Assembly: GCA_041908845.1 (NCBI GenBank)
Contig: JAYREN010000038.1
Coordinates: forward strand, 1 to 21,070
Source: JAYREN01 sp041908845
GTDB taxonomy: Bacteria > Acidobacteriota > Holophagae > Holophagales > Holophagaceae
DNA: 21,070 nucleotides
Direction of reading: 5' to 3'
The translations under genes were made by a program, and so were the position numbers. Under the pieces are notes generated by a model, which was not told the DNA's origin, did no database searches, and saw only the letters and a program-made list of their open reading frames with translations. This document shows positions 1-8,085 of the stretch, piece after piece; the stretch's first letter is position 1, and every line of letters begins with the position of its first letter.

Positions 1-69
1 CAGGATGAACAGGATGAATGGGATAAAAGCGGGCCAGCACTCGTGAAGAAGGCTTCGCCGCCATGCGGA
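1..69. repeat. Direct repeat copy 1 (hairpin right arm plus flank)
   Basis: These 69 bases are repeated without a mismatch at 174-242. They begin with the right arm of the hairpin element (CAGGATGAACAGGATGAAT, then GGGATAAAAGC) and run into a GC-rich flank ending in CCGCCATGCGGA. The left arm of this first copy lies outside the window. After the shared block, copies 1 and 2 diverge. Copy 1 then rejoins the copy 2 pattern after what looks like a deletion of about 64 bases. The tail at about 76-114 (reading AVRAGKPIWIVVG, then TGA) matches the gene tail in copy 2. Confidence 0.85.
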
Positions 70-131
70 GAGGCCGTGCGCGCCGGGAAGCCCATCTGGA
101 TCGTGGTGGGCTGAGCCGGGATTCAGTTTTC

Positions 132-197
132 ATCCTGTGTATCCTTTTCATCCTGGCTTAAAAAAAGCTGAGCCAGGATGAACAGGATGAATGGGAT
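132..197. repeat. Inverted-repeat hairpin element, copy A
   Basis: A perfect 12-base stem, TTCATCCTGGCT at 147-158 and AGCCAGGATGAA at 171-182, encloses a 12-base A-rich loop. The pairing extends imperfectly outward to about 132 and 197. Each arm is itself built on a 9-base period of the form TTCATCCTG. It resembles REP or small MITE-type repeats of bacterial intergenic DNA. There is no T-run after the right arm, so it is not a standard intrinsic terminator. Confidence 0.8.
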
Positions 198-242
198 AAA
201 AGCGGGCCAGCACTCGTGAAGAAGGCTTCGCCGCCATGCGGA
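174..242. repeat. Direct repeat copy 2 (hairpin right arm plus flank)
   Basis: This is an exact copy of positions 1-69, at a distance of 173 bases. Together with the following block it forms a unit of about 236 bases. The next unit starts at 410, in more diverged form. Confidence 0.85.
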
Positions 243-273
243 TCGGAGCGGACGGCCTGATCCCCGAAGCCAT

Positions 274-351
274 ATGAGCCTCGCCCAGGGCCAGCGCCTC
301 CTGCGCGAGTCCATGCGGGCCGGGAAACCCATCTGGATCGTGGTGGGCTGA
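274..351 (+). pseudogene. Possible 3' tail of a lost gene (25 codons)
   Basis: A short frame from ATG to TGA encodes 25 residues ending RAGKPIWIVVG. The last 13 or so codons recur in the preceding unit, ending with TGA at 112-114, with mostly synonymous or conservative differences. That pattern suggests a once-coding C-terminus duplicated together with the hairpin repeat. No Shine-Dalgarno sequence is evident, and I do not recognise the parent protein. It could equally be non-coding repeat sequence that happens to stay open. Confidence 0.3.
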
Positions 352-368
352 GCCGGGATTCAGTTCTC

Positions 369-434
369 ATCCTCTGCATCCTATTCATCCTGGCTTAAAA
401 AGACTGAGCCAGGATGAACAGGATGAATGGGATA
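369..434. repeat. Inverted-repeat hairpin element, copy B
   Basis: This is a second copy of the hairpin at 132-197. The 12-base stem is the same (384-395 with 407-418) and the loop is 11 bases. The arms differ from copy A at a few outer bases. It follows the gene-tail-like frame ending at 351, just as copy A follows the one ending at 114. A third, more diverged flank (about 440-510, with AGAAGGGCTTCGGCCATGC) echoes the flank of copies 1 and 2. Confidence 0.8.
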
Positions 435-502
435 AAAGCAGGCCAATGCTGGTGATTTCTTGCATGGACGGAGGCTTCCCATTCTTCAGAAGGGCTTCGG
501 CC

Positions 503-580
503 ATGCACACTGGGGTCAGCTCCTATGCCTCCGAGGCCAATGATCCCGCCATGGCCCAGCCACTCCTGCGGGAAGCCTAA
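503..580 (+). pseudogene. Possible 3' tail of another lost gene (25 codons)
   Basis: A frame from ATG to TAA encodes 25 residues ending NDPAMAQPLLREA, placed at the end of the third repeat unit. Its position mirrors the other gene-tail frames in this region, but the sequence is different. There is no convincing ribosome binding site and I recognise no family. It is listed because it may be a fragment left by repeat-driven rearrangement. Confidence 0.2.
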
Positions 581-613
581 TTTTTGAGCCTTAATTGGCT
601 GACCTCACTTGAT

Positions 614-3600
614 TCAACGAGGCCCTTGCGGCGCCTGAAGCGCCTTCACCAGCCGTGCCAGGTTCGGGTTCTGCTGGAGGGCCTTCTGCAGAGAGGTTGC
701 CGCTTCGGCGTTGCGGCCAAGGTGGTGCAGGAGGCGACCGCGCTGGAAGTGGGTCCAGGCATCCCAGGGCTGGCGGGCCACGGTGCGGTCGGCCAGGGCC
801 AGGAGTCGTGCCGCGAGGGGGGCGGGCAGTACCGCACCCGCTTCCTGAAGATCTCCGGCGGATTCGAGGACACGGCTTTCCCGGGCGTCGGTGCGCTCCG
901 CAGAAACCACGGCGCCCTGCAGCGCGCGAAGGCCTCTGGCCAGGAGTTGGGGGCGGAACCGAGCGATGCTCACGCGGGCCTCGGCGGCCAGAATCGAGGC
1001 TTCCAGCGCGGCCCCTTCGGGCAGTGCGGGATTGAGCGCCAGGGTGCGGTCGAAGGCCTGGCGGGCGAGAGCCACTTCCCGGGCGGCCTCCTGGGGGGGA
1101 AGGCCCGTCCGCTGGGCGTGCAGGAGGTGCAGTCGGCACAGCGTCCAATTGACCCGGTAGCTGTTGGCATTCAGACGATTCGCCTCATGCAAGGCCTTGA
1201 GGCCATCAGCCAATGCCTGGGTATTGTCCCGGCCCATCCAGTCCTGATAGGTGGCCAGGACCACATTCACGTAACCTTCGCTGGAAGCGTGTCCCACCCA
1301 GGGTTTCAGCGAGGCCGCCTCCTGGAGGCAGGCCACGGCTTGGCGGACGGTGGGCTCGGGATCCTGACCCTGGCTCATCTGGAGCACGGCCCGGAATTCC
1401 AGGCAGTTGCCCAGGTTGTTCAGCAAGTAGTCCCGAAGCTGGGAACCCTTCAAGGCCTTCTGGGCCACCTCGATGGCCCGGGCGATGGTGGGCTCGGGAT
1501 CCTGGCCGAGATCCAGTTTCTGTCGGGCCAGGTAGCGCAGGGCGGTCACCAGATCATTGGCCAGGCCCGCCGAATCGGGCCGGAGGGCCAGCCCGGCCTC
1601 GGCCTCGGCGATGGCGGAGGTCAGGGCGTCGCCGGGATCCTCTCGCCGGGTCATCTGCACGGTGCCCCAATAGCGATGGATGCTGGAGGCATGGCTGCTC
1701 ACCCTCCAGTTGGAGGGGTCCGCCTTCCGGGCCTGGGTCACGGCCTCCATCACCCAGAGATAGTCCGGTCTTTCGGCAATGCCCTTGTTCTCCTTGACCC
1801 GGAAGTGGAGGATGCGGCGCTGGATCTCCCGTTCCAGGGGCCGGGGGGCGCTGCGGGCCAGATCCATGGCCTTGGCGAGACTGCGCCCGGCGGCCTCCAA
1901 GTCGGCGACCACCTTGGGATAGTCGCCCCGTCCCAGGGTTTCCTGGGCCTGGGCCATGAGGATATCGGCCTCCAGCACCCGGGCCTCCTGGTGCCAGGGC
2001 ATCTGCTCCTGGGCCTTGCGGGCCTGCTCCAGGGCATCCTCGAAACGATCATCGATGAAGGCCAGCATGGCCTCCACGAAGGCGGGGCTCTCTAGTTGCA
2101 GGCCCTGGGCGAGTTTGAAGCAGGCGGCGGCGCGCTTGCGGTGAGAGGCGTCCAGCTCCCGTTTGCGGTCCTCCCGATCCTTGCCTCGCAGATGCTCGAT
2201 TTCGGCGAGATAGACCCGGGACAGGGCCAGCCCCAGGGCGTGGGCGACTTCGGGATCGCGCTCCCGGCTCGCCTGCCAGGCCTTTTCCAGTTCTGGCAGC
2301 GCCTCCGCGGGACGCCCCAGGGCGAGCTGACAGCGGCCCAGGGCCAGATGACCGGCGGGTGCGGACCAGCGCCCCAGGCGCGCCATGTCAGCCTGGATGG
2401 CTTCCATCTGCGCTTCCGCCTGACGGCGCTCCGGGGTGATGTCGTGGAGGGGCAGGCTGTGGGACCGGAAAAGCAGGGTTTCCACCTGCTCCGCCGCGCG
2501 GCTGAACCGCTGGGAACTGGCGGCCTGGGTGCGAACCCGCACCACGGCCATGATCCCGAAACCACCCAGCACGAGGAAAAGCACCAGGGAACCGGCCAGG
2601 GCCACCGCCAGGGGCCGGTTCTTCCGCATCCGTTTTCCCAGGCGATAGGTCAAGCTGCTGGCCCGGGCCACAATAGGATCGCCTTCCAGGTAGCGCTTGA
2701 GATCATCCGCCATGGCCTTGGCCGACTCGTAGCGCCGGGCGGGATCCTTCTCCAGGGCCTTCAGGGTGATGGTTTCCAGATCCTTGGGAAGATTGGGGAC
2801 GCGCCGCGAAGGTGGGATGGGATCCACTTCCACGATCTGCTGCACGAGATCGACGATCCCCGCCTTGGCCGAAAAGGGCGCCTCGCCGCAGAGGCACTCA
2901 TAGAGCGTGGCCCCAAGAGAGTAGACATCGGAGCGTCGGTCGATCTCTCCCAGCCGCCCCTGCACCTGCTCGGGGCTGCAATAGGCGGGGGTGCCCACGA
3001 TCACGCCTGTGGCCGTCAGGCTATCGCTCTCCTGCTCCCGGGCCAGGCCGAAATCCATCACAAAGGGCCACCAGGTGCCCTTCTCCGTGGCCTCCAGCAT
3101 GATGTTGGAGGGCTTCACATCCCGGTGGATGATGCCCAGGCGATGGCAGGCCTGCAGCGCCTCGGCGACCTCCTGGATGATCCCCACTTTCTGTTCCAGG
3201 TTCAGCTGGGGCAAGGCCGCGCGAAGGTTGGGCCCATCGATATAGCGCATGGACAGGTAGGGCTGCCCATCCACCTGGCCAACGGAATAGATGCTCACCA
3301 CGTTGGGATGCTCGATCTGCGCCTGGGCCCGCCCTTCCTGGAGAAAGCGCTCCAGGGAGCCCGTGGCCAGGTGTCGCATGAACTTCATGGCCACGATGCG
3401 GTTGAGCTTCTTGTCGAAAGCCTTGTAGACCCGGCCCATGCCCCCATCCCCCAGGAACGCCACAGGTGTGTAGCGGCCCTCGGGAGGCAGCGGAAAGGCC
3501 GCCATCAGCTCATCCGGGCTGCGCTCCAGAGACGGCGGCACCACCGCCCAGTCCTCGGTAGAACTGGATGCGCCGTCGCTGGTGGCATCCTCCTGACCCA

Positions 3601-3751
3601 GGAGCCCCGGAAAGGAGCCCTTCGATTCCGAGGAGGGTGGCCCGGGCAGGGTGGCCTCGTCACCCGGGGCCGGACCCGAGGCCCCCGAAGCAGCCCCTGG
3701 GGAGCCATCCCCGCGCGGGGTCTTCTCAGAAGGTCTGGACATGGCAGCCAT
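614..3751 (-). CDS. Membrane Ser/Thr protein kinase with TPR-rich C-terminal half
   Basis: About 1045 residues. An N-terminal Pro/Ser/Gly-rich linker (1-90) leads into a Hanks-type kinase domain (about 94-365). Visible elements are the glycine loop FLGDGGMGRVY (99-109), Lys123 in VAMKFM, HRDVKPSN with Asp211 and Asn216, DFG at 233-235, and GTPAYCSPE at 253-261. All catalytic residues are present, so it should be active. A hydrophobic segment at about 381-404 is one membrane span. The remainder (about 410-1045) is helical and TPR-like, ending in a clear TPR (HFQRGRLLHHLGRNAEAATS), and would lie outside the membrane as a sensing or binding region. This PknB-like layout is common in Acidobacteria. 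The substrate is unknown. I chose the ATG at 3751; a second in-frame ATG at 3742 is possible. Upstream sequence quality is poor because of a nearby gap. Confidence 0.93.
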   Translation of the reverse strand: MAAMSRPSEKTPRGDGSPGAASGASGPAPGDEATLPGPPSSESKGSFPGLLGQEDATSDGASSSTEDWAVVPPSLERSPDELMAAFPLPPEGRYTPVAFLGDGGMGRVYKAFDKKLNRIVAMKFMRHLATGSLERFLQEGRAQAQIEHPNVVSIYSVGQVDGQPYLSMRYIDGPNLRAALPQLNLEQKVGIIQEVAEALQACHRLGIIHRDVKPSNIMLEATEKGTWWPFVMDFGLAREQESDSLTATGVIVGTPAYCSPEQVQGRLGEIDRRSDVYSLGATLYECLCGEAPFSAKAGIVDLVQQIVEVDPIPPSRRVPNLPKDLETITLKALEKDPARRYESAKAMADDLKRYLEGDPIVARASSLTYRLGKRMRKNRPLAVALAGSLVLFLVLGGFGIMAVVRVRTQAASSQRFSRAAEQVETLLFRSHSLPLHDITPERRQAEAQMEAIQADMARLGRWSAPAGHLALGRCQLALGRPAEALPELEKAWQASRERDPEVAHALGLALSRVYLAEIEHLRGKDREDRKRELDASHRKRAAACFKLAQGLQLESPAFVEAMLAFIDDRFEDALEQARKAQEQMPWHQEARVLEADILMAQAQETLGRGDYPKVVADLEAAGRSLAKAMDLARSAPRPLEREIQRRILHFRVKENKGIAERPDYLWVMEAVTQARKADPSNWRVSSHASSIHRYWGTVQMTRREDPGDALTSAIAEAEAGLALRPDSAGLANDLVTALRYLARQKLDLGQDPEPTIARAIEVAQKALKGSQLRDYLLNNLGNCLEFRAVLQMSQGQDPEPTVRQAVACLQEAASLKPWVGHASSEGYVNVVLATYQDWMGRDNTQALADGLKALHEANRLNANSYRVNWTLCRLHLLHAQRTGLPPQEAAREVALARQAFDRTLALNPALPEGAALEASILAAEARVSIARFRPQLLARGLRALQGAVVSAERTDARESRVLESAGDLQEAGAVLPAPLAARLLALADRTVARQPWDAWTHFQRGRLLHHLGRNAEAATSLQKALQQNPNLARLVKALQAPQGPR

Positions 3752-3941
3752 GGTAGCGCCTTTGGGCGAAGGTGCCGCCTCAGTCCATGTCAGACGTGGG
3801 GGGCCGGCGCTGGCCCCGCCCCCCCGGGGGGGGGCACGGGGACAGACCCCCCCCCCGCGGCGGGCGGGGCCCCCCGNNNNNNNNNNGGGGTCAAAGGGGA
3901 ACATCGCGACCGCAGGGAGCAGGCGTTCCTCCCTTTCCATG
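3752..3941. other. Low-complexity G/C region with a 10-N assembly gap (3877-3886)
   Basis: Runs of C and G (for example at 3823-3836 and 3847-3856) flank ten N bases, so the true distance and order across this point are not established. Any frame running through the Ns is meaningless. The region should hold the promoter of the kinase and the 3' end of the pirin transcript, but neither can be read reliably here. Confidence 0.95.
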
Positions 3942-4640
3942 TCACCCCAGATCGAAGAGCAGAATCTGCGAGGCCTCTCCCGCCACGAAGTTGAGGACGC
4001 CTTCTCCAGTCACCTCCGCCCCGTCCCCGGTCTCCAGGGCCGTTCCATTGACCGTGACCCGGCCTCGGGCCACCTGGATCCAGGCGCTGCGACCCGGGGC
4101 CAGGGCATGTTCCAGAGCCGCGCCTAGGTCCAGGTCAGCCACCCAAAGATCCGCATCCTGGTGGATGTCGAGGCTTCCCCCACGGCCAGAGCGGCTGGCC
4201 AGGAGCTGCAGGCGATTTCGGCGCCCCTCCGCCGGGAATGTCGTCTGCCCATAGCGGGGCTCGAGCCCCTTGGCCTCCGGCAGGATCCAGATCTGGAGGA
4301 GATGCACGGGCTCCGTTAGCGAGGCGTTGAACTCACTGTGGGTGAGGCCCGAGCCCGCGCTCATGCGCTGCAACTCGCCGGGGCGGATCACGCCGCCGCT
4401 CCCAAGGCTGTCCTTGTGCGCGAGCGTGCCCTCCAGCACCCAGGTGAGGATCTCCATGTCCCGGTGGGGATGCTCTCCGAAGCCCTGGCCCGCCTGGATC
4501 CGGTCCTCGTTGATGACCCGCAGGGTGCGGAATCCCATGTGCTCGGGGTCCCGGTAGTCACCGAAGGAAAAGCTGTGGAAGGTGTCTAGCCAGCCGAAAT
4601 CGAAATGGCCGCGCGCGGCAGAGGGGCGAATGCGGATCAT
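3942..4640 (-). CDS. Pirin family protein (bicupin, YhhW-like)
   Basis: 232 residues, the usual length for bacterial YhhW-type pirins. The N-terminal cupin carries the opening FGWLDTFHSFSFGDYRDP (15-32) and the metal ligands His57 and His59 in GEHPHRDME plus His101 and Glu103 in THSEFN. This is the complete 2-His/His/Glu set. The C-terminal cupin (about 125-232) has no ligands, as in the family. Some family members show quercetin 2,3-dioxygenase activity in vitro; the cellular role is usually unknown and the protein should be cytoplasmic. The start is well supported by GGGAGG four bases upstream of ATG on the minus strand. The gene is divergent from the universal stress gene and shares with it a palindromic candidate operator. 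Its leader also contains a small hairpin (GAGCCC with GGGCTC, 4653-4669). Confidence 0.93.
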   Translation of the reverse strand: MIRIRPSAARGHFDFGWLDTFHSFSFGDYRDPEHMGFRTLRVINEDRIQAGQGFGEHPHRDMEILTWVLEGTLAHKDSLGSGGVIRPGELQRMSAGSGLTHSEFNASLTEPVHLLQIWILPEAKGLEPRYGQTTFPAEGRRNRLQLLASRSGRGGSLDIHQDADLWVADLDLGAALEHALAPGRSAWIQVARGRVTVNGTALETGDGAEVTGEGVLNFVAGEASQILLFDLG

Positions 4641-4678
4641 GGGACCTCCCGAGAGCCCAGCTGGGGCTCGCTCACAAC

Positions 4679-4703
4679 ATTTTGATGTTTAAACATACAA
4701 AAT
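4679..4703. promoter_or_regulatory. Palindromic candidate operator between pirin and universal stress genes
   Basis: A perfect 12-base palindrome, ATGTTTAAACAT (4685-4696), is flanked by ATTTTG (4679-4684) and CAAAAT (4698-4703), which pair with a one-base offset. It is an AT-rich island in GC-rich DNA, 38 bases upstream of the pirin start, where a dimeric repressor or redox regulator could control one or both divergent genes. No regulator gene is adjacent, so its identity is unknown. Confidence 0.5.
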
Positions 4704-4784
4704 CGTTACGCCCCCTCGCCACCCCGGAGTCCTGGCCTTCTGCAGACCTGAACCTATGCTGGTACCGTCCAGCGGAGCCGAGCC

Positions 4785-5219
4785 ATGATCAAGCGCGATC
4801 TCGTCGGTGTCGATTTCTCCGAACCCTCCAGGCTGGCCCTGGAACGAGGGGCCGCCTGGGCGGCCCGCCTGGAGGTGCCCTTGATGGCGATGCATGTGCT
4901 GCAGCCTCCGGCCCCCATGCTGCCCGAGGCCCAGATCGCCCTGCCCGATCCCCTCTGGCTGAAGTCCATGGAGGACCACGCACGGGAGCACCTGGAGACC
5001 CTGGTCAAAGGCATTCCCGGAGCCATGGTGAGCGTGAAATGGGGCAGTCCCGCCGAGGAACTGGTGGGCGAGGCCACGGCCGAGTGCCTCCTGGTGGTGG
5101 CCCAGGTGGGGCACACGGGTCTGGAGCGCCTGCTCTTCGGCTCCACCGCCGCCCGGGTGGTGAAACACGCGCCCTGTGATGTGCTGGTGGTGCGCGGCGA
5201 AGCGAAGCCCTCGAAGTAG
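4785..5219 (+). CDS. Universal stress protein (UspA family)
   Basis: 144 residues, a single Usp domain of normal length. The N-terminal strand DLVGVDFSEPS contains Asp10, the usual adenine-site acid. The C-terminal ATP-loop is VGHTGLERLLFGSTAARVV (108-126), of the G-2X-G...G-S/T type but with six instead of nine residues between the glycines. It ends with the family's typical CDVLVVR strand. It probably binds ATP or acts in a cytoplasmic stress response; partners are unknown. The start is supported by GGAG seven bases before ATG. It is transcribed alone and ends 12 bases from the convergent patatin gene. Confidence 0.9.
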   Translation: MIKRDLVGVDFSEPSRLALERGAAWAARLEVPLMAMHVLQPPAPMLPEAQIALPDPLWLKSMEDHAREHLETLVKGIPGAMVSVKWGSPAEELVGEATAECLLVVAQVGHTGLERLLFGSTAARVVKHAPCDVLVVRGEAKPSK

Positions 5220-5231
5220 CCGCCTCGGCCC

Positions 5232-6221
5232 TCAGTCAAGGCTTCGGAGACGCTGGGCCAGGGCGGTCAGTTCGTCGCCCTGCACCGCCAGCATGCGGCG
5301 GGCCATGCGCTCCAGGCCCTCCATCTTGGCCGGGCTGATCTCATCCATATCACCCAGCCCCTGATCGAGATCCACCTGGAAGCGGTGGTAGCGGGGCGTG
5401 CCGTCTCCTGATGGCGGCAGGATCTGGCGAAGTTGGTAGTCCACGGTGTCCGCCACCCCATCGAACATCACATCCAGCACCGGCCGCGCCCACCCCGCCA
5501 GCCCCCAGTCCTTGGCATCGTCATAGGCGATGGGACGCGCAAAGTGGCCCGTGCCCAGGGAAACCAGCAGCAGGTCTGAATTCGGAATGCGCCCCTGCAG
5601 CATGGCGGCCTGAGCCTCGGCATAGGCACACATGGCAGGGTTGTTGGCAAACACGCCGCCATCCACCAGCACATCCCGATCCCCATTGGGCCAGGGCACC
5701 CGCACCGGCTCGAAATAGGTGGGCGCCGCGCTGGTGGCGCGCCCCGCCACCCACATGGGGAAGTCGTAGCGAGGATCCTCCTTGGCGCGACGGCTGCGAA
5801 AGAAGAACGGATCCCGTTTCTCCAGATCGTAGGCCGTCACCATCACCTCGGTGAGGGCCTCCTTTAGGCGACACTCCAGGAAGTGTTCCTTGAGCACATC
5901 CTCGATGCCCGATGCCTCGTACCGCTCATCCAGGAGCCCCGAAGGATTGCGAAGGCTGTCCCAGAGGCTGCGGTGAAAGATACGGGACCGCTGCTGGATG
6001 TAGAGGTCCGCCAGTGCCTGGGCGGGATCGCGCGGACCGGAGGGCCCGGGCACCGTCAACCCTAGCGCGATGATGCCCCCGGTACTCGTCCCCACGATCA
6101 AGTCGAAGAGTTCCGCCGTGGGCCGCCCCGTCTGCCGCTCCAACTCGGCGAGAAGGAGGGCTGGAATGAGCCCCCGGATGCCTCCGCCATCAATGGAAAG
6201 GATCCGGTAGGTCCGCGGCAC
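5232..6221 (-). CDS. Patatin-like phospholipase
   Basis: About 329 residues from the GTG start. The catalytic Ser-Asp dyad is complete: oxyanion loop DGGGIRG (11-17), nucleophile elbow GTSTG with Ser46, and DGG with Asp187 followed by VFANNP. The expected activity is acyl ester hydrolysis on phospholipid or a related lipid. No signal peptide is seen with this start, so it should be cytoplasmic or membrane-associated. I chose GTG at 6221 because GGAGG lies four bases upstream and the homologous core begins at once (TYRILSIDGGG). The frame stays open to an ATG at 6365, but the extra 48 residues are Cys-rich, unlike the family, and would cover the divergent promoter region. No CBASS or other defence partners flank it. 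Confidence 0.9.
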   Translation of the reverse strand: MPRTYRILSIDGGGIRGLIPALLLAELERQTGRPTAELFDLIVGTSTGGIIALGLTVPGPSGPRDPAQALADLYIQQRSRIFHRSLWDSLRNPSGLLDERYEASGIEDVLKEHFLECRLKEALTEVMVTAYDLEKRDPFFFRSRRAKEDPRYDFPMWVAGRATSAAPTYFEPVRVPWPNGDRDVLVDGGVFANNPAMCAYAEAQAAMLQGRIPNSDLLLVSLGTGHFARPIAYDDAKDWGLAGWARPVLDVMFDGVADTVDYQLRQILPPSGDGTPRYHRFQVDLDQGLGDMDEISPAKMEGLERMARRMLAVQGDELTALAQRLRSLD

Positions 6222-6349
6222 GGTGCCTCCAATCCGGGTGAAAGGGGTCAAGGATAGGGCGATTTTCTGCGGTGGCGCAAGACAGGCGTCTCCACACGAA
6301 AAGCAAGCAACCAAACACCACCCTTCTCCTGCTGAGCTAAGCTGGACAC

Positions 6350-8065
6350 ATGTTCCTGCGCCCACTGTTCATATCTGCCCTCGGCCTTGCCCTGGCTGCC
6401 CAGGACATTCAGGAAGTCACGAGTACCGCGAAGGACCGCACGGGACTTGGCATCACGATCTACCACAACAATCTGGCGGTGATTCGAGAATGCCGAAACC
6501 TCAGGATCCCCTCCGGGCCTTCCCATGTTGCCTTCGCCGATGTCGCCAAATCCATCCAGCCGAAGAGCGTCTCGATGACATTTGGGAGCTCCCTTGCGGC
6601 ACCTCACGTCCTGGAGCGAAATTTTGAGTTCAACCTGTTATCGCCTGCCAGCGCAGTGGACCACTCCCTGGGACATGAAGTTGCGTTTCGGTGGCCAACT
6701 GGTGAGAGACTTCTATTGGGAAGGCTCGTCTCCCTTCCCTTGCGCCAAACACTCTGGGCCCAAGGACGAACGCCAATCCAACGGCTGAGCCGCACAGGTG
6801 CGGCAGTCGCCAAGGCGGATTCTGAGTTACTGATCAAGCGGACCGAAGGGTATATGGCGGTTCCAGGGGATCACCTTGTTCTCCGAGAACCGCCCAGCGA
6901 GTTGCGTTCCTCCCCCACCTTGTTGCTCAGCATCAACGCCTCACAGGAAAGGTCCACTCCTGTTGAGGTCACCTACAAAGCGGGAGGATTTAGCTGGGAA
7001 GCTAACTACGTCGGAACTCTCAGCTCCTCAGGAAAAACCTTAGACCTGGACGCATGGATCACCCTCACCAATCGGAGCGGTAGCGATTTTCAAAATGCAA
7101 TCTTGCAACTGGTCGCGGGGGAGCCGAACCAGATCTGGGAGTCACCGCAGTTCGAAAATGCGATTGACCGAACGACCACTGTGGAAGTCTCGGCATCTGC
7201 GGCCGCGCCACCGACCTTCCAGGAGGAGCGTCTCTCGGAATATCACCTGTTCACCCTGGACCGCCCTACCACCCTGACGGATAGCCAAACCAAACAGGTC
7301 GCCTTGTTCAGGGCTGTCTCGATCCCAGTGGAACAGGTCTTCATCGCCGCACCCCCAGAGTTCATCTTCGCCATGCCCCAGGAGGCCTACCTGCAGGGAA
7401 GTACCTTCAACCCGCCAGGAGATAGCGACCGCATATGGGTACCACATTCTTATGTCACCAGTTACAACTCTGTAGAGGATCGCTGGGTTGACAGCCTGGA
7501 GTCTCTTCCAAAAGAAGAGCAGGAGAGGATTTTCCAGGGCCTGGATTGGAGGGAAAAAATGAAGGAGGTCGCGCCGCCAATCCGCATTCAGGCCCGGGTA
7601 CGAAATGCCTCAACCACAGGTCTCGGCAGACCTATGCCCAAGGGAAAGATCCAGGTGCTTCACCGTCGAAATCCTGGACAGGACATCTGGCTATCGGAGA
7701 GCCAAGTCGAAGCAACACCCCCGGGTGAAGACTTCTCGTTCGACGCTGGCACCGTGGCCAACATGGTCGCACATCGCAAGGTCTCTGATATCCACCTCTT
7801 GCGACAAGATCGGGACAACAGGATTTACCAGGTAACGTTTGAGGTTCGCATTCAGAATCGACGCAGGGATGCGGTCAAAATCCAGGTGCGGGAACCGATC
7901 TTTGCGGGGTGGGAGATTCTCGAGTCCTCTCATCCAAATATGCGGGTGGGAACGAACGCCGTGGATTTCCACGTAATGGCTCACCCTTCTCAGGAAACGA
8001 TTTTGCACTACCGTATCCAAACCTCTCCGACCTCTCATTCATTCGAGGCACCCCCATCGAATTGA
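6350..8065 (+). CDS. Exported DUF4139 domain protein, copy 1 (AT-richer paralogue)
   Basis: 571 residues with a signal peptide (MFLRPLFISALGLALAAQ). It aligns end to end with the next gene: LGITIYHNNLAVIR against LAVTIYNDNLALVK, TLDLDAWITLTNRSGS against TLDLSGWVTLTNQSGA, and EYHLFTLDRPTTL against EYHLYTLDRPTTL. An insertion of roughly 60 residues after the TKQVALF segment (about 325-420 region) explains its greater length. DUF4139 is a beta-rich domain of unknown function found in exported proteins. Codon use is visibly less GC-biased than in its neighbours, with more TTG, GGA, TCA and AAA. The start lacks a strong Shine-Dalgarno sequence. It ends 20 bases before copy 2, so the two are probably co-transcribed. 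Confidence 0.85.
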   Translation: MFLRPLFISALGLALAAQDIQEVTSTAKDRTGLGITIYHNNLAVIRECRNLRIPSGPSHVAFADVAKSIQPKSVSMTFGSSLAAPHVLERNFEFNLLSPASAVDHSLGHEVAFRWPTGERLLLGRLVSLPLRQTLWAQGRTPIQRLSRTGAAVAKADSELLIKRTEGYMAVPGDHLVLREPPSELRSSPTLLLSINASQERSTPVEVTYKAGGFSWEANYVGTLSSSGKTLDLDAWITLTNRSGSDFQNAILQLVAGEPNQIWESPQFENAIDRTTTVEVSASAAAPPTFQEERLSEYHLFTLDRPTTLTDSQTKQVALFRAVSIPVEQVFIAAPPEFIFAMPQEAYLQGSTFNPPGDSDRIWVPHSYVTSYNSVEDRWVDSLESLPKEEQERIFQGLDWREKMKEVAPPIRIQARVRNASTTGLGRPMPKGKIQVLHRRNPGQDIWLSESQVEATPPGEDFSFDAGTVANMVAHRKVSDIHLLRQDRDNRIYQVTFEVRIQNRRRDAVKIQVREPIFAGWEILESSHPNMRVGTNAVDFHVMAHPSQETILHYRIQTSPTSHSFEAPPSN

Positions 8066-8085
8066 CCCATCCCCAAGGAGCCCCC

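Noticed and set aside
132..197. Hairpins A and B as intrinsic terminators
   Set aside because: No T-run follows the right arm on either strand and the loop is long. The repeated, flank-sharing structure fits a repeat element better.
1..440. CRISPR array or integron attC sites
   Set aside because: Units are long and unequal, contain inverted rather than simple short direct repeats, and lack regular spacers. No GTTRRRY/RYYYAAC core sites are seen and no cas or integrase gene is in the window.
614..3940. Kinase start upstream of the N gap (1108 codons)
   Set aside because: The frame runs through ten Ns of unknown true length and through low-complexity sequence. The ATG at 3751 is the first usable start on the near side.
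584..3994. Two long plus-strand open frames (503 and 632 codons) opposite the kinase
   Set aside because: They are antisense shadows of the GC-rich kinase gene. The composition is dominated by Gly, Leu, Gln and His with no domain, and the kinase on the other strand has every catalytic motif.
5232..6221. Patatin protein as a CBASS CapV effector
   Set aside because: The lipase motifs fit, but no CD-NTase, Cap2/Cap3 or other defence gene is adjacent. The neighbours are a universal stress gene and DUF4139 genes.
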